Positions 34,429 through 42,913 of a DNA stretch of 64,000 nucleotides are shown here, piece after piece. Source of the DNA: Oscillospiraceae bacterium (lineage in GTDB: Bacteria; Bacillota; Clostridia; Oscillospirales; Acutalibacteraceae); NCBI GenBank assembly GCA_015066635.1, contig SVOA01000003.1, forward strand, positions 1-64,000, read 5' to 3'. The translations under genes and the position numbers were made by a program. Position 1 is the first letter of the stretch, and each line of letters starts with the position of its first letter. The notes below the pieces were generated by a model, which was not told the origin of the DNA, made no database searches, and saw only the letters and a program-made list of their open reading frames with translations.

Positions 34429-36060
34429 ATGACAGTAGAAAGTATTATTACATTTCTTGCCGGTATGGGTCTTTTGCTTTACGGCATTAAAATCATGGGC
34501 GAAGGTCTTGAACTTGCTGCCGGCGCAAAACTTAAAAGTCTGCTTGAGAAGATGACAAACAACAAATTTCTTGCAGTAATTGTCGGCTTTGTCATTACAA
34601 CTCTTATTCAAAGTTCAACTGCGACTACCGTTATGGTTGTTGGTTTTGTCAATACGGGTATAATGAATCTTACTCAGGCAATAGGCGTTATTATGGGCGC
34701 TAATATCGGTACCACGACTACGAGTATTCTTGTTTCTCTTAATCTTGGTATGATTGCACCCGTCGCCATTGCTATAGGCGTTACCTTCATTACGTTTTCA
34801 AAGAAGAATATGCTCAAGCATATCGGTCTTGCGCTGACCGGCTTCGGTATGCTTTTCCTCGGTATGAGACTGATGCAGGAGGCAATGGCTCCGCTTCAGG
34901 ATTCCGTAGTATTCAAAAACTGGATACTTAATGCAAACAGCCCTGTGCTCGGCATTATTATAGGTGCGGCTATCGCGGCGCTTATTCACAGTTCTGCGGC
35001 AAGTATCGGTATTTTGCAGGCTCTTGCTTCTCAGGGTCTTATTCCGCTGCATTTTGCCGTATTTGTTATCTACGGTCAGAATATAGGAACCTGCATTACT
35101 GCGCTGATTTCCGCTTTGGGAACAAAGACAAACTCAAAAAGAACCGCTGTTATGCATGTCCTTTTCAACCTTTTCGGAACATTGACTTTCCTTTTGATTA
35201 CTTTCTTCCTGCCGTTTGTTTCGTGGATAGAGTCGGTAAGCGACAATACAATGATGCAGCTCTCTCTTGTCCACATAATTTTTAACGTTGTTTCAACCTT
35301 GATAATGTTCCCGTTTTCAAAGGTGCTTGTAAAGCTGTCATGTCTGATTGTTCCCGACCGTAAAGGCTCTGCGGACAACGATTTCAGAATGCTTTATGTT
35401 GATGACCTTATGATTAACACGCCTCCCTTTGCTGTTGCTCAGGTTTCAAAGGAAGTTCACAGAATGGCTCTGCTTGCGAGAGATAATTTCAAACTTGCCG
35501 CAGCCGATTTGTTAAACGCAAGTACGGAGCATAAGGAGGACATACAGCATACAGAGGAAGTTATCAACTATATTAATCATACTCTTACGCCGTTGCTTGT
35601 AAAAATAAACGCGCTTGATTTGAGTTATCAGGACGCGAAATATATAGGGCGTGTTTTCCACGTTATAAATGATATTGAGCGTATCGGCGACCATGCGGTT
35701 AACCTTTCCGAAGCCGCCGAGTCGAGAGCCAATGAGAATATTCAGTTCTCTCCCGAGGGCGAGAGTGAATTGCAGGAAATGTTTGATACCACGATAAAGC
35801 TTCTTGACGGAGCCATAGAGGTATTCACTAACCAGAATCTTGACTACGACAAGGCTATGGAGCTTAATCATCTTGAAGCTTCCATCGACGATATGCAGCG
35901 CGACTTTGAGCAGAATCACATTGACAGACTCAATAAGCATATATGCGAAACAAGAGCAGGTATGCTGTTTATAAATACTGTTACAGATTTTGAGAGAGTA
36001 GGCGACCACGCTACAAATATTGCATGGAAGGTAAGCAACAAACCTCAGATTGCAGGTTAA
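34429..36060 (+). CDS. Na+/phosphate cotransporter family protein (NptA/Na-Pi-II) with PhoU domain
   Basis: The 543-residue product has about eight to ten membrane spans in residues 1-300. Both inverted Na/Pi repeats carry the signature QSSTATTVMVVGFVN near 63 and HSSAASIGILQALASQG near 190. A cytoplasmic PhoU-like helical domain (about residues 340-540) has two repeats ending IERIGDHAVNL and FERVGDHATNIAW. It probably moves phosphate with sodium and senses it through the PhoU part. It starts 18 bases after the GH20 gene with GGGGTA and ends at a bidirectional terminator. Confidence 0.93.
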   Translation: MTVESIITFLAGMGLLLYGIKIMGEGLELAAGAKLKSLLEKMTNNKFLAVIVGFVITTLIQSSTATTVMVVGFVNTGIMNLTQAIGVIMGANIGTTTTSILVSLNLGMIAPVAIAIGVTFITFSKKNMLKHIGLALTGFGMLFLGMRLMQEAMAPLQDSVVFKNWILNANSPVLGIIIGAAIAALIHSSAASIGILQALASQGLIPLHFAVFVIYGQNIGTCITALISALGTKTNSKRTAVMHVLFNLFGTLTFLLITFFLPFVSWIESVSDNTMMQLSLVHIIFNVVSTLIMFPFSKVLVKLSCLIVPDRKGSADNDFRMLYVDDLMINTPPFAVAQVSKEVHRMALLARDNFKLAAADLLNASTEHKEDIQHTEEVINYINHTLTPLLVKINALDLSYQDAKYIGRVFHVINDIERIGDHAVNLSEAAESRANENIQFSPEGESELQEMFDTTIKLLDGAIEVFTNQNLDYDKAMELNHLEASIDDMQRDFEQNHIDRLNKHICETRAGMLFINTVTDFERVGDHATNIAWKVSNKPQIAG

Positions 36061-36070
36061 ATATGATAAA

Positions 36071-36101
36071 AAAAGTCTCACTGTTTTTCAGTGAGACTTT
36101 T
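36071..36101. terminator. Bidirectional intrinsic terminator
   Basis: AAAAGTCTCACTG and CAGTGAGACTTTT pair around TTTTT, with A-run and T-run on either side, between the converging Na/Pi and AIM24-like genes. Confidence 0.85.
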
Positions 36102-36114
36102 AATTATTGCCTGC

Positions 36115-36798
36115 TTATTTGCCCTGTGTGATTACGTAAGGCTGAATAGCGCCTGCAAGTTTAAGTACGGGCATGGTCTGAAGAACAACCTCGCCGGGTC
36201 CGGTAACAACAGTATTGAAAAGACCTTCGCCGCCAAAGAGAACGTTTTTAACGCCCTTAACGGTCTGAACTTCAATTCTGCAGGTGGCGCTCATAAGAAC
36301 AACGTGTCCTGTGTCAACGATAATCTGCTGACCGGCTTCAAGATTGTACTTGATGGCAGCGCCGTCAATCTCAATAAAAGCAGTACCGTTACCTGAAAGC
36401 TTTTGCATAATAAAGCCCTCGCCGCCGAAAAGACCTGCGCCGAATTTCTTCTGGAAGAAAGTTGAAAGATCAACTGTCGGAGAAGAAGCGAGGAAGGATG
36501 ATTTCTGGCAGATATACTCTTTACCGGGAGCTATATCAAGAGCCATAATCTCGCCGGGAAGGCTGCTTGCAAATGCGATGGAGCCTTCGCCGCCCATTGC
36601 CGTGTAAATGTTCTGGAAAAGGCTTTCCTTCGTCATCATTCTGCCCAGCATTTTGCCTAAACCGCCGTTTGACGATGTGTCCATTTTCATGTTGGGACTC
36701 ATCCAGCTCATTCCACCGCCCTCTGAAATAAGGGACTCGTTAGCATCGAGCGAGCAGATTACTACGGGGAAGCTTCCGCCTTTAATTTCGTATCTCAT
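36115..36798 (-). CDS. AIM24/TIGR00266-family protein
   Basis: The 227-residue product is a glycine-rich all-beta protein of the TIGR00266/AIM24 family (SEGGGMSWMSPNMKMDTSS near 35, GLFGGEGFIMQKLSGNGTAFIE near 130, VLFGGEGLFNTVVTGPGEVVLQTMP near 195). The bacterial members form trimeric beta-prism shells of unknown function. The longer reading upstream lacks a ribosome binding site, so I start at the ATG 36796-36798, which follows TTGGAGGA. It is a single-gene unit divergent from abrB. Confidence 0.87.
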   Translation of the reverse strand: MRYEIKGGSFPVVICSLDANESLISEGGGMSWMSPNMKMDTSSNGGLGKMLGRMMTKESLFQNIYTAMGGEGSIAFASSLPGEIMALDIAPGKEYICQKSSFLASSPTVDLSTFFQKKFGAGLFGGEGFIMQKLSGNGTAFIEIDGAAIKYNLEAGQQIIVDTGHVVLMSATCRIEVQTVKGVKNVLFGGEGLFNTVVTGPGEVVLQTMPVLKLAGAIQPYVITQGK

Positions 36799-36861
36799 AG
36801 TTTTCCTCCAAAAATTATATTTAAACAAAACAGAATTATATTCTGCGTTGTTTATAACATT

Positions 36862-36870
36862 ATTATAGCA
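36862..36870 (-). promoter_or_regulatory. Extended -10 promoter for the AIM24-like gene
   Basis: On the minus strand this reads TGCTATAAT, a full extended -10; the -35 region is weak. Confidence 0.5.
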
Positions 36871-36911
36871 TAAATTTTCAGTCAGGTATATATTTTTTTA
36901 TCTCTGTGAAA

Positions 36912-36940
36912 TTGACTTTTCTGTTTGAATATGGTAAAAT
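36912..36940 (+). promoter_or_regulatory. Promoter for the AbrB-like gene
   Basis: TTGACT (36912-36917), 17 bases, then TGGTAAAAT (TAAAAT at 36935-36940). Confidence 0.7.
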
Positions 36941-36971
36941 ATGTCAAAATTTGAAGGAACGGAGGAATTAA

Positions 36972-37232
36972 ATGAAGTCAACAGGCATTGTAAGGCGCAT
37001 AGATAAGATGGGCAGAATAGTCTTACCTATGGAGACAAGAACTCTGCTTAATCTTAACGAAGAAGGCGCCGCGGTTGAAATATATACCGAAAACGATATG
37101 ATGATTTTAAAAAAATACGTTCCCTCGTGTCTTTTCTGTAGCAATACCGAAAACCTGATAGAATACCACGGAGTCAAGATTTGCGAAAACTGTATAAATA
37201 CTCTCAGCGAGAAATCCAAGGAAATACTTTAA
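36972..37232 (+). CDS. AbrB-family transcriptional regulator with C-terminal CxxC pair
   Basis: The 86-residue product has an N-terminal swapped-hairpin AbrB/SpoVT DNA-binding domain: MKSTGIVRRIDKMGRIVLPMETR is nearly the canonical AbrB sequence. After residue 50 it differs from Bacillus AbrB: SCLFCSNTEN...KICENC is a CxxC...CxxC arrangement that could bind zinc. AbrB-type proteins are transition-state repressors of stationary-phase and sporulation genes. It has its own strong promoter and GGAGGAAT site. The convergent lysine operon ends at the shared terminator. Confidence 0.88.
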   Translation: MKSTGIVRRIDKMGRIVLPMETRTLLNLNEEGAAVEIYTENDMMILKKYVPSCLFCSNTENLIEYHGVKICENCINTLSEKSKEIL

Positions 37233-37265
37233 AACCCTGAAAGACAAAATTTCTTTCAGGGTTTT
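37231..37265. terminator. Bidirectional intrinsic terminator
   Basis: AAAACCCTGAAAGA (37231-37244) and TCTTTCAGGGTTTT (37252-37265) pair exactly for 14 bases between the AbrB gene and the end of the lysine operon. Confidence 0.85.
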
Positions 37266-37268
37266 GTT

Positions 37269-37730
37269 TTATTCAAATTCTTTTAAAATGCAGTCAACAA
37301 CATTTGTTGCGTCATGCTTGGCAACAAGTATGGATATGTCAACCTCGCTTGTTGTTATCATATTTATATCTGCATTTGCTTTATTTACTGCGCTGAAAAC
37401 TCTGAGCGCAACACCGGGACAACCGCGCATAGCTTCACCGAAAACCGAAATCTTACAGTTTCCGCTTCTGCATGAGATTTTTAACTCGGGATGAACTTCC
37501 CGAAGCGACGATATTACATCAAGTATCTTTTTTAAATCTTCGTCTGAAACGGTAAAGGATAAATCAGACAAATTGCTTTTGGGCGGAGTCTGTGAGATCA
37601 TATCTACATCTATTCCGTTGTCGGCTATCTTCTGAAAGATGCTTGTTATAAGCGAAGCGTCGGAAGGGGAGTCCTGCAGGGAAATAAGCGTAACATCATC
37701 AGTTGTCGTAATACTCTTGATTATATTCAT
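37269..37730 (-). CDS. Stand-alone aspartokinase-type double ACT protein
   Basis: The 153-residue product matches the regulatory half of aspartate kinase: an ACT domain with VTLISLQDSPSDASLITSIF, then the second with ISVFGEAMRGCPGVALRVFSAV and INMITTSEVDISILV. The kinase domain is absent, and the gene has its own ATG and AGGAGT site 13 bases after dapB. It is the last gene of asd-dapA-dapB. In Bacillus a similar free beta subunit is made from an internal start of aspartokinase II; here it is a separate gene. A lysine- or threonine-binding regulatory role is inferred. A longer start at 37757 would overlap dapB and lacks a ribosome binding site. Confidence 0.82.
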   Translation of the reverse strand: MNIIKSITTTDDVTLISLQDSPSDASLITSIFQKIADNGIDVDMISQTPPKSNLSDLSFTVSDEDLKKILDVISSLREVHPELKISCRSGNCKISVFGEAMRGCPGVALRVFSAVNKANADINMITTSEVDISILVAKHDATNVVDCILKEFE

Positions 37731-37743
37731 ATTTTTACTCCTG

Positions 37744-38499
37744 TTAATCTTCTGCAATAAGTTCCTTCATTGAATACAGTCCGGGCTCTTTTCCTTTAAT
37801 AAATACCGCCGCATTTACGGCACCCGAAGCAAACAGACTTTTACTTCTTGCAGAATGACTGATTTTTATTACCTCGTCAAGACCGGCAAAAATAATTTCG
37901 TGTTCACCGACTATTGTACCGCCTCTTATTGAGTGGATGCCAATCTCATTTTTTTCTCTTTTTGCGCTCTTTGAATGACGGTCGTATTCATATCTTGCCT
38001 TCTCGTCGAGCGCATTGTTGACAGAGTCTGCAAGCATATAAGCCGTGCCTGAGGGAGCGTCGATTTTTTGATTGTGATGAGCTTCGACTATTTCAATATC
38101 GAACGAGCCCTGAAGAATTTTTGCCGTCTTTGCGGCAAGCTCTGCGACAAGGTTGATGCCTATTGACATATTAGCCGAGAAAAACACAGCGACCTTTTCG
38201 GAGGTCTCTTTAATTTTTTGCTTTTGTATGTCCGAAAGTCCCGTAGTTGCTATTACTGCGGGAGTAGCGCTCCTTTCGCAGTATTCGAGCAAAGAATCAA
38301 GAACACTCGGATGAGAAAAATCAATAACAACGTCGGCCTCGGTCATAACCTCGTCAAAGCTTTTATAAACGGGGTAGGGAACAGTACCTTCCGTAATATC
38401 AACACCTGCGACTATACGGCAGTCGTTTCTTTTGGATACTGCGTCCGTAATGGCTTTTCCCATTGTTCCGAAACAGCCGCTGAGAATAATATCAGTCAT
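37744..38499 (-). CDS. dapB: 4-hydroxy-tetrahydrodipicolinate reductase
   Basis: DapB reduces hydroxy-tetrahydrodipicolinate with NAD(P)H in lysine and diaminopimelate synthesis. The 251-residue protein has the Rossmann glycine loop GCFGTMGKAITDAV (residues 8-21), the catalytic EAHHNQKIDAPSGTA near 140-155 and IGIHSIRGGTIVGEHEIIFAG near 175-195. It is of normal length. It lies 21 bases after dapA, third in a four-gene lysine operon. Confidence 0.95.
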   Translation of the reverse strand: MTDIILSGCFGTMGKAITDAVSKRNDCRIVAGVDITEGTVPYPVYKSFDEVMTEADVVIDFSHPSVLDSLLEYCERSATPAVIATTGLSDIQKQKIKETSEKVAVFFSANMSIGINLVAELAAKTAKILQGSFDIEIVEAHHNQKIDAPSGTAYMLADSVNNALDEKARYEYDRHSKSAKREKNEIGIHSIRGGTIVGEHEIIFAGLDEVIKISHSARSKSLFASGAVNAAVFIKGKEPGLYSMKELIAED

Positions 38500-38520
38500 T
38501 TTTTCACATCCTGTCAGTTG

Positions 38521-39408
38521 TTATATCAAAGCGTATTTTTTAAGAACTGCTTTTAATTTATCGGTATTTGCCTGATTCATATCGCAAAGCGGAAGTCTGA
38601 GAGGACCGACCTTCATGCCCATCATTTTCATAGCCATCTTGACGGGGATGGGGTTAACGTCCATAAACATTGCGTCGCAAAGCTCAAGGTATTTCAGCTG
38701 AAGCTCTGCGCTCTTTTTAAAGTCGCCGTCAAGAGCAGCCTGAGCAATATTGTGCGCTTCCTCGGGAAGAATATTTGAAAGAACCGAAATAACGCCCTTT
38801 CCGCCGAGGGACATAATAGCCGTAATCTGATCGTCGTTACCGGAATATACATAGAAATCTTCGTCGCACAGCGACATAGTCTTTGCGATAGTGGAAAGGT
38901 TGCCGCTTGCTTCCTTAACGCCGTATATCATTTTATGTTTTGAAAGAACGGCATAGGTTTCGGGCTTTATTTCACAGCCCGTTCTTGAAGGAACATTATA
39001 AAGAATTATAGGAAGGTTAACTCTGTCGGCAACATAAGTAAAGTGCCTGATAAGTCCCTCCTGAGATGTTTTATTATAGTAAGGCGTAATAAGCAGAAGT
39101 CCGTCTGCACCTGCTTCCTCGGCGGCACGCGACAGCTTCAGCGAATACGCTGTATCGTTAGAGCCCGTGGAAGCAATAACGGGAATTCTCTTATTAACAC
39201 ACTCAACGGTAAATCTGATGGCTTCAACGTGTTCCTCATGCTCAAGCGTAGAGCCTTCGCCCGTTGTGCCGCAAATTATAATAGCGTCTGTTTTATGTGC
39301 TATCTGATATTCAATTAACTCGCGCAGAGCGGGATAGTCTACCTTTAAATTCTCATCAAAGGGTGTAACTATTGCAACGCCTGCACCCGTAAAAATAGGC
39401 TGTTTCAT
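38521..39408 (-). CDS. dapA: 4-hydroxy-tetrahydrodipicolinate synthase
   Basis: DapA condenses pyruvate with aspartate semialdehyde, the first committed step to lysine and diaminopimelate. The 295-residue TIM barrel shows GTTGEGSTLEHEEH near residues 47-60, the tyrosine in LYNVPSRTG near 135 and the Schiff-base lysine in YGVKEASGN near 163. ATG follows TTGGAGGA. It sits 14 bases after asd. Confidence 0.96.
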   Translation of the reverse strand: MKQPIFTGAGVAIVTPFDENLKVDYPALRELIEYQIAHKTDAIIICGTTGEGSTLEHEEHVEAIRFTVECVNKRIPVIASTGSNDTAYSLKLSRAAEEAGADGLLLITPYYNKTSQEGLIRHFTYVADRVNLPIILYNVPSRTGCEIKPETYAVLSKHKMIYGVKEASGNLSTIAKTMSLCDEDFYVYSGNDDQITAIMSLGGKGVISVLSNILPEEAHNIAQAALDGDFKKSAELQLKYLELCDAMFMDVNPIPVKMAMKMMGMKVGPLRLPLCDMNQANTDKLKAVLKKYALI

Positions 39409-39422
39409 ATATTATCCTCCAA

Positions 39423-40511
39423 TCAGTCCATATAACCTTCCGCACAGAGAAGCTCGGCAAGGAGTACAGCTCCGCCTGCTGCGCCTCTGAGCGTGTTATG
39501 TGAAAGACAAACAAATTTATAATCGTACTGAGTATCTTCGCGAAGTCTGCCGATAGAGATAGCCATACCGCCCTCAAGGTCGCGGTTAAGCTTTGTCTGC
39601 GGCATATTATCCTGCTCAAAATAGTTCAGGAACTGTTTTGGAGCAGAGGGCAGACCGAGTATTTGCGGTTTGCCTTTAAATTCCTTCCAGATTTTAAGTA
39701 TTTCTTCTTTGGAAGGCTTATTTTCAAATCTTACAAAAACAGCGCCCATATGTCCGTTGGAAACAGGAACTCTCAGACACTGCGCCGTAAACGCGGGCGT
39801 ATCTGCGTCAACTATGACATCGCCTTCGATTTTACCCCAGATTTTAAGCGGTTCTTTTTCTGATTTTTCTTCCTCGCCGCCGATAAATGGGATAACGTTA
39901 TCTATCATCTCGGGCCATGTTTCAAATGTCTTGCCTGCGCCTGAAATAGCCTGATATGTGCATACAAGTACGTCCTTTACTTTATAACCTGCTTTATCAA
40001 GCGGGAAAAGTGCGGGTACATATCCCTGAAGCGAGCAGTTTGGTTTAACCGCTATAAAGCCTCTTTTTGTGCCGAGACGTTTTCTCTGTGAAGGAATTAT
40101 TGCAGTATGTTCGGGGTTAAGCTCGGGAAGTACCATCGGTACATCGGGAGTATGTCTGTGTGCAGAGTTGTTTGAAACAACGGGACATTCGGCCTTTGCG
40201 TAACGCTCCTCAAGAGCTTTTATTTCGTCTTTTTTCATATCAACCGCGCAAAAGACAAAGTCAACTTCTTTTGCGATTTTTTCAACGTCGTCGGTTGCAT
40301 TCATTACTATAATATCTTTTACATTTTCGGGAATGTCGGTATCCATACACCATTTACTGCCGACAGCTTCCGTATATTTTTTGCCTGCTGAACGTGGACT
40401 TGCGGCAAGTACTTTGATATTGAACCACGGGTGTTTGCTCAAAAGACAGATAAATCTCTGTCCGACCATACCGGTAGCGCCGATTATTCCGACATTATAC
40501 TTCTTTTCCAC
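39423..40511 (-). CDS. asd: Aspartate-semialdehyde dehydrogenase (archaeal/fungal-type subfamily)
   Basis: Asd reduces aspartyl phosphate to the semialdehyde, the branch point to lysine, threonine and methionine. The 362-residue protein has the NADP loop GATGMVGQRFICLL (residues 11-24), the catalytic cysteine in KPNCSLQGY near 160 and the substrate histidine in VSNGHMGAVFV near 255. The SPRSAGKKY segment and overall length fit the archaeal/fungal-like branch rather than the E. coli form. The start is GTG after TCGGAGGT. No aspartokinase gene is present beside it. Confidence 0.94.
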   Translation of the reverse strand: MEKKYNVGIIGATGMVGQRFICLLSKHPWFNIKVLAASPRSAGKKYTEAVGSKWCMDTDIPENVKDIIVMNATDDVEKIAKEVDFVFCAVDMKKDEIKALEERYAKAECPVVSNNSAHRHTPDVPMVLPELNPEHTAIIPSQRKRLGTKRGFIAVKPNCSLQGYVPALFPLDKAGYKVKDVLVCTYQAISGAGKTFETWPEMIDNVIPFIGGEEEKSEKEPLKIWGKIEGDVIVDADTPAFTAQCLRVPVSNGHMGAVFVRFENKPSKEEILKIWKEFKGKPQILGLPSAPKQFLNYFEQDNMPQTKLNRDLEGGMAISIGRLREDTQYDYKFVCLSHNTLRGAAGGAVLLAELLCAEGYMD

Positions 40512-40578
40512 TTGTAATTACCTCCGAAAAATGTTATTCTATATGTTGTCATCAACAAATTGATTTGTTTTTAATATA

Positions 40579-40584
40579 ATTATA
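40579..40584 (-). promoter_or_regulatory. -10 element of the asd-dapAB promoter
   Basis: On the minus strand this is a perfect TATAAT; a -35 is poorly defined and would fall within the neighbouring palindrome. Confidence 0.45.
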
Positions 40585-40591
40585 CAATTTT

Positions 40592-40607
40592 ATACAATAT
40601 ATTGTAT
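40592..40607. promoter_or_regulatory. 16-bp perfect palindrome between asd and queA (candidate operator)
   Basis: ATACAATATATTGTAT is self-complementary over all 16 bases. A third ATACAAT half-site lies at 40582-40588. The palindrome occupies the -35 regions of both the leftward asd promoter and the rightward queA promoter, so one protein could control both. Confidence 0.45.
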
Positions 40608-40617
40608 CACTTCACTG

Positions 40618-40626
40618 TGGTATAGT
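40618..40626 (+). promoter_or_regulatory. Extended -10 promoter for queA
   Basis: TGGTATAGT (TATAGT at 40621-40626) lies 43 bases before the queA start codon. Confidence 0.5.
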
Positions 40627-40669
40627 CAAATATATTTTGAATTTTTATATACTTGTAGGAGAATTATAT

Positions 40670-41698
40670 ATGAAAAAAGCAGATTTTTATTATGATTTGC
40701 CAAAAGAACGCATAGCGCAGACGCCTATAGAACCGCGCGACCGTTCAAGAATGATGGTAATTAACCGTAAAACGGACGAAATATATGATAAACATTTTTA
40801 CGATTTTGTCGATTATCTTAATGAAGGCGACTGCCTGATACTCAATGACACCAAGGTTTTGCCGGCAAGACTTTACGGCGTTAAAGAAGGTACGGGAGCC
40901 CACGTTGAGTTTTTGATGATAAATCAGAAGGAAAATGACGTCTGGGAAGTCATTACGGGTCCCGGCAGACGAGCCAAAAAAGGTTCTTCTTTCATATTCG
41001 GAGACGGTCTTTTAAAGTCCGAAGTTACAGACGTACTCGATAACGGAAACAGACTTGCAAAGTTTTATTACGAGGGCAACAACATTTTTAGCGTGCTTGA
41101 GAAAGTCGGCGAAATGCCGTTACCTCATTACATTACCGAAAAGCTTGAGGATAAAGACAGATATCAGACCGTTTATGCAAAGCAGCTCGGCTCAGCCGCC
41201 GCTCCCACGGCAGGACTTCATTTTACGGATGAAATACTTAAAAAGATTAAGGATAAGGGAGTTAAAATCGGCTATGTTACGCTTCATGTAGGTATCGGAA
41301 CCTTCCGTCCCGTCAAGACAGAAAACATAGAAGAACATATAATGCACTCCGAACACTATTATATGCCGAAGGAAACTGCCTTGTTAATCAACGAAACCAA
41401 ACAGAAAGGCAAGCGGGTTATCTGTGTCGGTACTACCAGCTGCCGCACCGTTGAGAGCGTTGCTTCGTTTAAAGGCGGCATTTGCGAGGCGGACGGCTGG
41501 ACGGATATATTCATTTATCCCGGTTACGAGTTCAAGTGTATGGACTGTCTGCTTACCAATTTTCATTTACCCGAAAGCACTCTCATAATGCTTGTTTCGG
41601 CATTTTACGACAGGGAAAAAGTACTTAACGCATATAAACACGCTGTTGAAGCGGAATACAGATTCTTTTCCTTCGGCGACTGTATGCTGCTCTTGTAA
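40670..41698 (+). CDS. queA: S-adenosylmethionine:tRNA ribosyltransferase-isomerase
   Basis: QueA transfers and rearranges the ribosyl group of SAM onto preQ1-modified tRNA to give epoxyqueuosine. The 342-residue protein has the family landmarks [30 protein letters not shown] near residue 65, [14 protein letters not shown] near 180 and [16 protein letters not shown] near 300. I use ATG 40670 with TAGGAG upstream; a longer reading from 40637 lacks a ribosome binding site and conserved sequence. tgt follows after 12 bases, giving a queuosine pair. Confidence 0.95.
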   Translation: MKKADFYYDLPKERIAQTPIEPRDRSRMMVINRKTDEIYDKHFYDFVDYLNEGDCLILNDTKVLPARLYGVKEGTGAHVEFLMINQKENDVWEVITGPGRRAKKGSSFIFGDGLLKSEVTDVLDNGNRLAKFYYEGNNIFSVLEKVGEMPLPHYITEKLEDKDRYQTVYAKQLGSAAAPTAGLHFTDEILKKIKDKGVKIGYVTLHVGIGTFRPVKTENIEEHIMHSEHYYMPKETALLINETKQKGKRVICVGTTSCRTVESVASFKGGICEADGWTDIFIYPGYEFKCMDCLLTNFHLPESTLIMLVSAFYDREKVLNAYKHAVEAEYRFFSFGDCMLLL

Positions 41699-41710
41699 AG
41701 GATGAAACCA

Positions 41711-42841
41711 ATGTATAAGCTTATAAAAAACGAAGAAAATGCAAGGCGCGGAGAGTTTCAGACGGTTCACGGAACCGTACAGACGCCTGCTTTTATGAAC
41801 GTTGCAACCTGCGGAGCAATAAAGGGAGCTGTATCGTCTTATGATTTAAAGGACATCGGCTGTCAGGTTCAGCTTTGCAACACATATCATCTGCACGTTC
41901 GCCCCGGAGACGAACTGATAAAACAACTCGGCGGTCTGCATAAGTTCACGGGCTGGGACGGTCCTATACTTACAGACAGCGGCGGTTTTCAGGTATTTTC
42001 TCTTGCAACGCTTCGCAAAATTAAAGAGGAAGGCGTAAGTTTTAATTCTCATGTTGACGGCAGACATATCTTTATGGGGCCCGAGGAGAGTATGAGAATT
42101 CAGTCAAATCTCGGCTCTACTGTCGCTATGGCTTTTGACGAATGTGTTGAAAATCCTTGCGAGTATTCTTATGCAAAGGAAGCGGCAGAACGCACGGTAA
42201 GATGGCTTAAACGCTGTAAAGCCGAAATGGATAAGCTTAATTCAAAGCCCGATACCGTTAATAAAAATCAGCTTCTTTTCGGCATAAATCAGGGTTGCAC
42301 CTATGAAGATTTAAGAATTGAGAATATGAAGCAGATAGCAGAGCTTGACCTTGACGGTTATGCCATAGGCGGTCTTGCAGTCGGCGAACCCAAGGAAGTT
42401 ATGTACAGAGTAATCACGGCTGTCGAACCTTTTATGCCTAAGGATAAAATTCGGTATCTTATGGGCGTCGGAACTCCCGGCAATATAATCGAGGCCGTCA
42501 GCAGAGGAGTTGATCTCTTTGACTGTGTTATGCCGTCAAGAAACGCAAGGCACGGCCATTTGTTTACTCACGGCGGTATCATAAATCTCGGGAACGAAAA
42601 GTATAAGGATGATTTATTGCCGATAGAGGAGGGCTGTAACTGTCCGACCTGTCAGAAATTTTCAAGAGCATATATAAGGCATCTGTTTAAAGCAAAAGAA
42701 ATGCTCGCCATGCGCCTTTGTGTTATGCATAATCTGTATTTTTACAATAATCTTATGAAAGAAATCAGAGACGCTCTTGATAACGGATGCTTTGCCCAAT
42801 ATAAGGAAAAGTACGTTGATTTGCTTGATACAAGAATATAA
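41711..42841 (+). CDS. tgt: Queuine tRNA-ribosyltransferase (tRNA-guanine transglycosylase)
   Basis: Tgt exchanges G34 of GUN-anticodon tRNAs for preQ1. The 376-residue protein has the catalytic aspartate block ILTDSGGFQVFSLA near residues 85-98, the nucleophile region DGYAIGGLAVGEPKE near 215 and FDCVMPSRNARHGHLFT near 275, and the zinc site CNCPTCQKFSRAYIRHLF near 313. I start at ATG 41711, eight bases after AAAGGA; an in-frame ATG at 41702 overlaps that ribosome binding site. queA-tgt-yajC order is common in bacteria. Confidence 0.95.
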   Translation: MYKLIKNEENARRGEFQTVHGTVQTPAFMNVATCGAIKGAVSSYDLKDIGCQVQLCNTYHLHVRPGDELIKQLGGLHKFTGWDGPILTDSGGFQVFSLATLRKIKEEGVSFNSHVDGRHIFMGPEESMRIQSNLGSTVAMAFDECVENPCEYSYAKEAAERTVRWLKRCKAEMDKLNSKPDTVNKNQLLFGINQGCTYEDLRIENMKQIAELDLDGYAIGGLAVGEPKEVMYRVITAVEPFMPKDKIRYLMGVGTPGNIIEAVSRGVDLFDCVMPSRNARHGHLFTHGGIINLGNEKYKDDLLPIEEGCNCPTCQKFSRAYIRHLFKAKEMLAMRLCVMHNLYFYNNLMKEIRDALDNGCFAQYKEKYVDLLDTRI

Positions 42842-42851
42842 ATAAATATTC

Positions 42852-42880
42852 TTGCAATATTGATAAAAGTATTGTATAAT
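42852..42880 (+). promoter_or_regulatory. Promoter for yajC
   Basis: TTGCAA (42852-42857), 17 bases, then perfect TATAAT (42875-42880), 33 bases before the start codon. Confidence 0.7.
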
Positions 42881-42913
42881 GCGATATGTTAAAAAACTAT
42901 TTGGAGGAAAACA

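Noticed and set aside
40512..40669. A lysine riboswitch before asd-dapA-dapB
   Set aside because: The leader is too short (under 70 bases from the -10) for the roughly 170-nt L-box and has none of its conserved helices.
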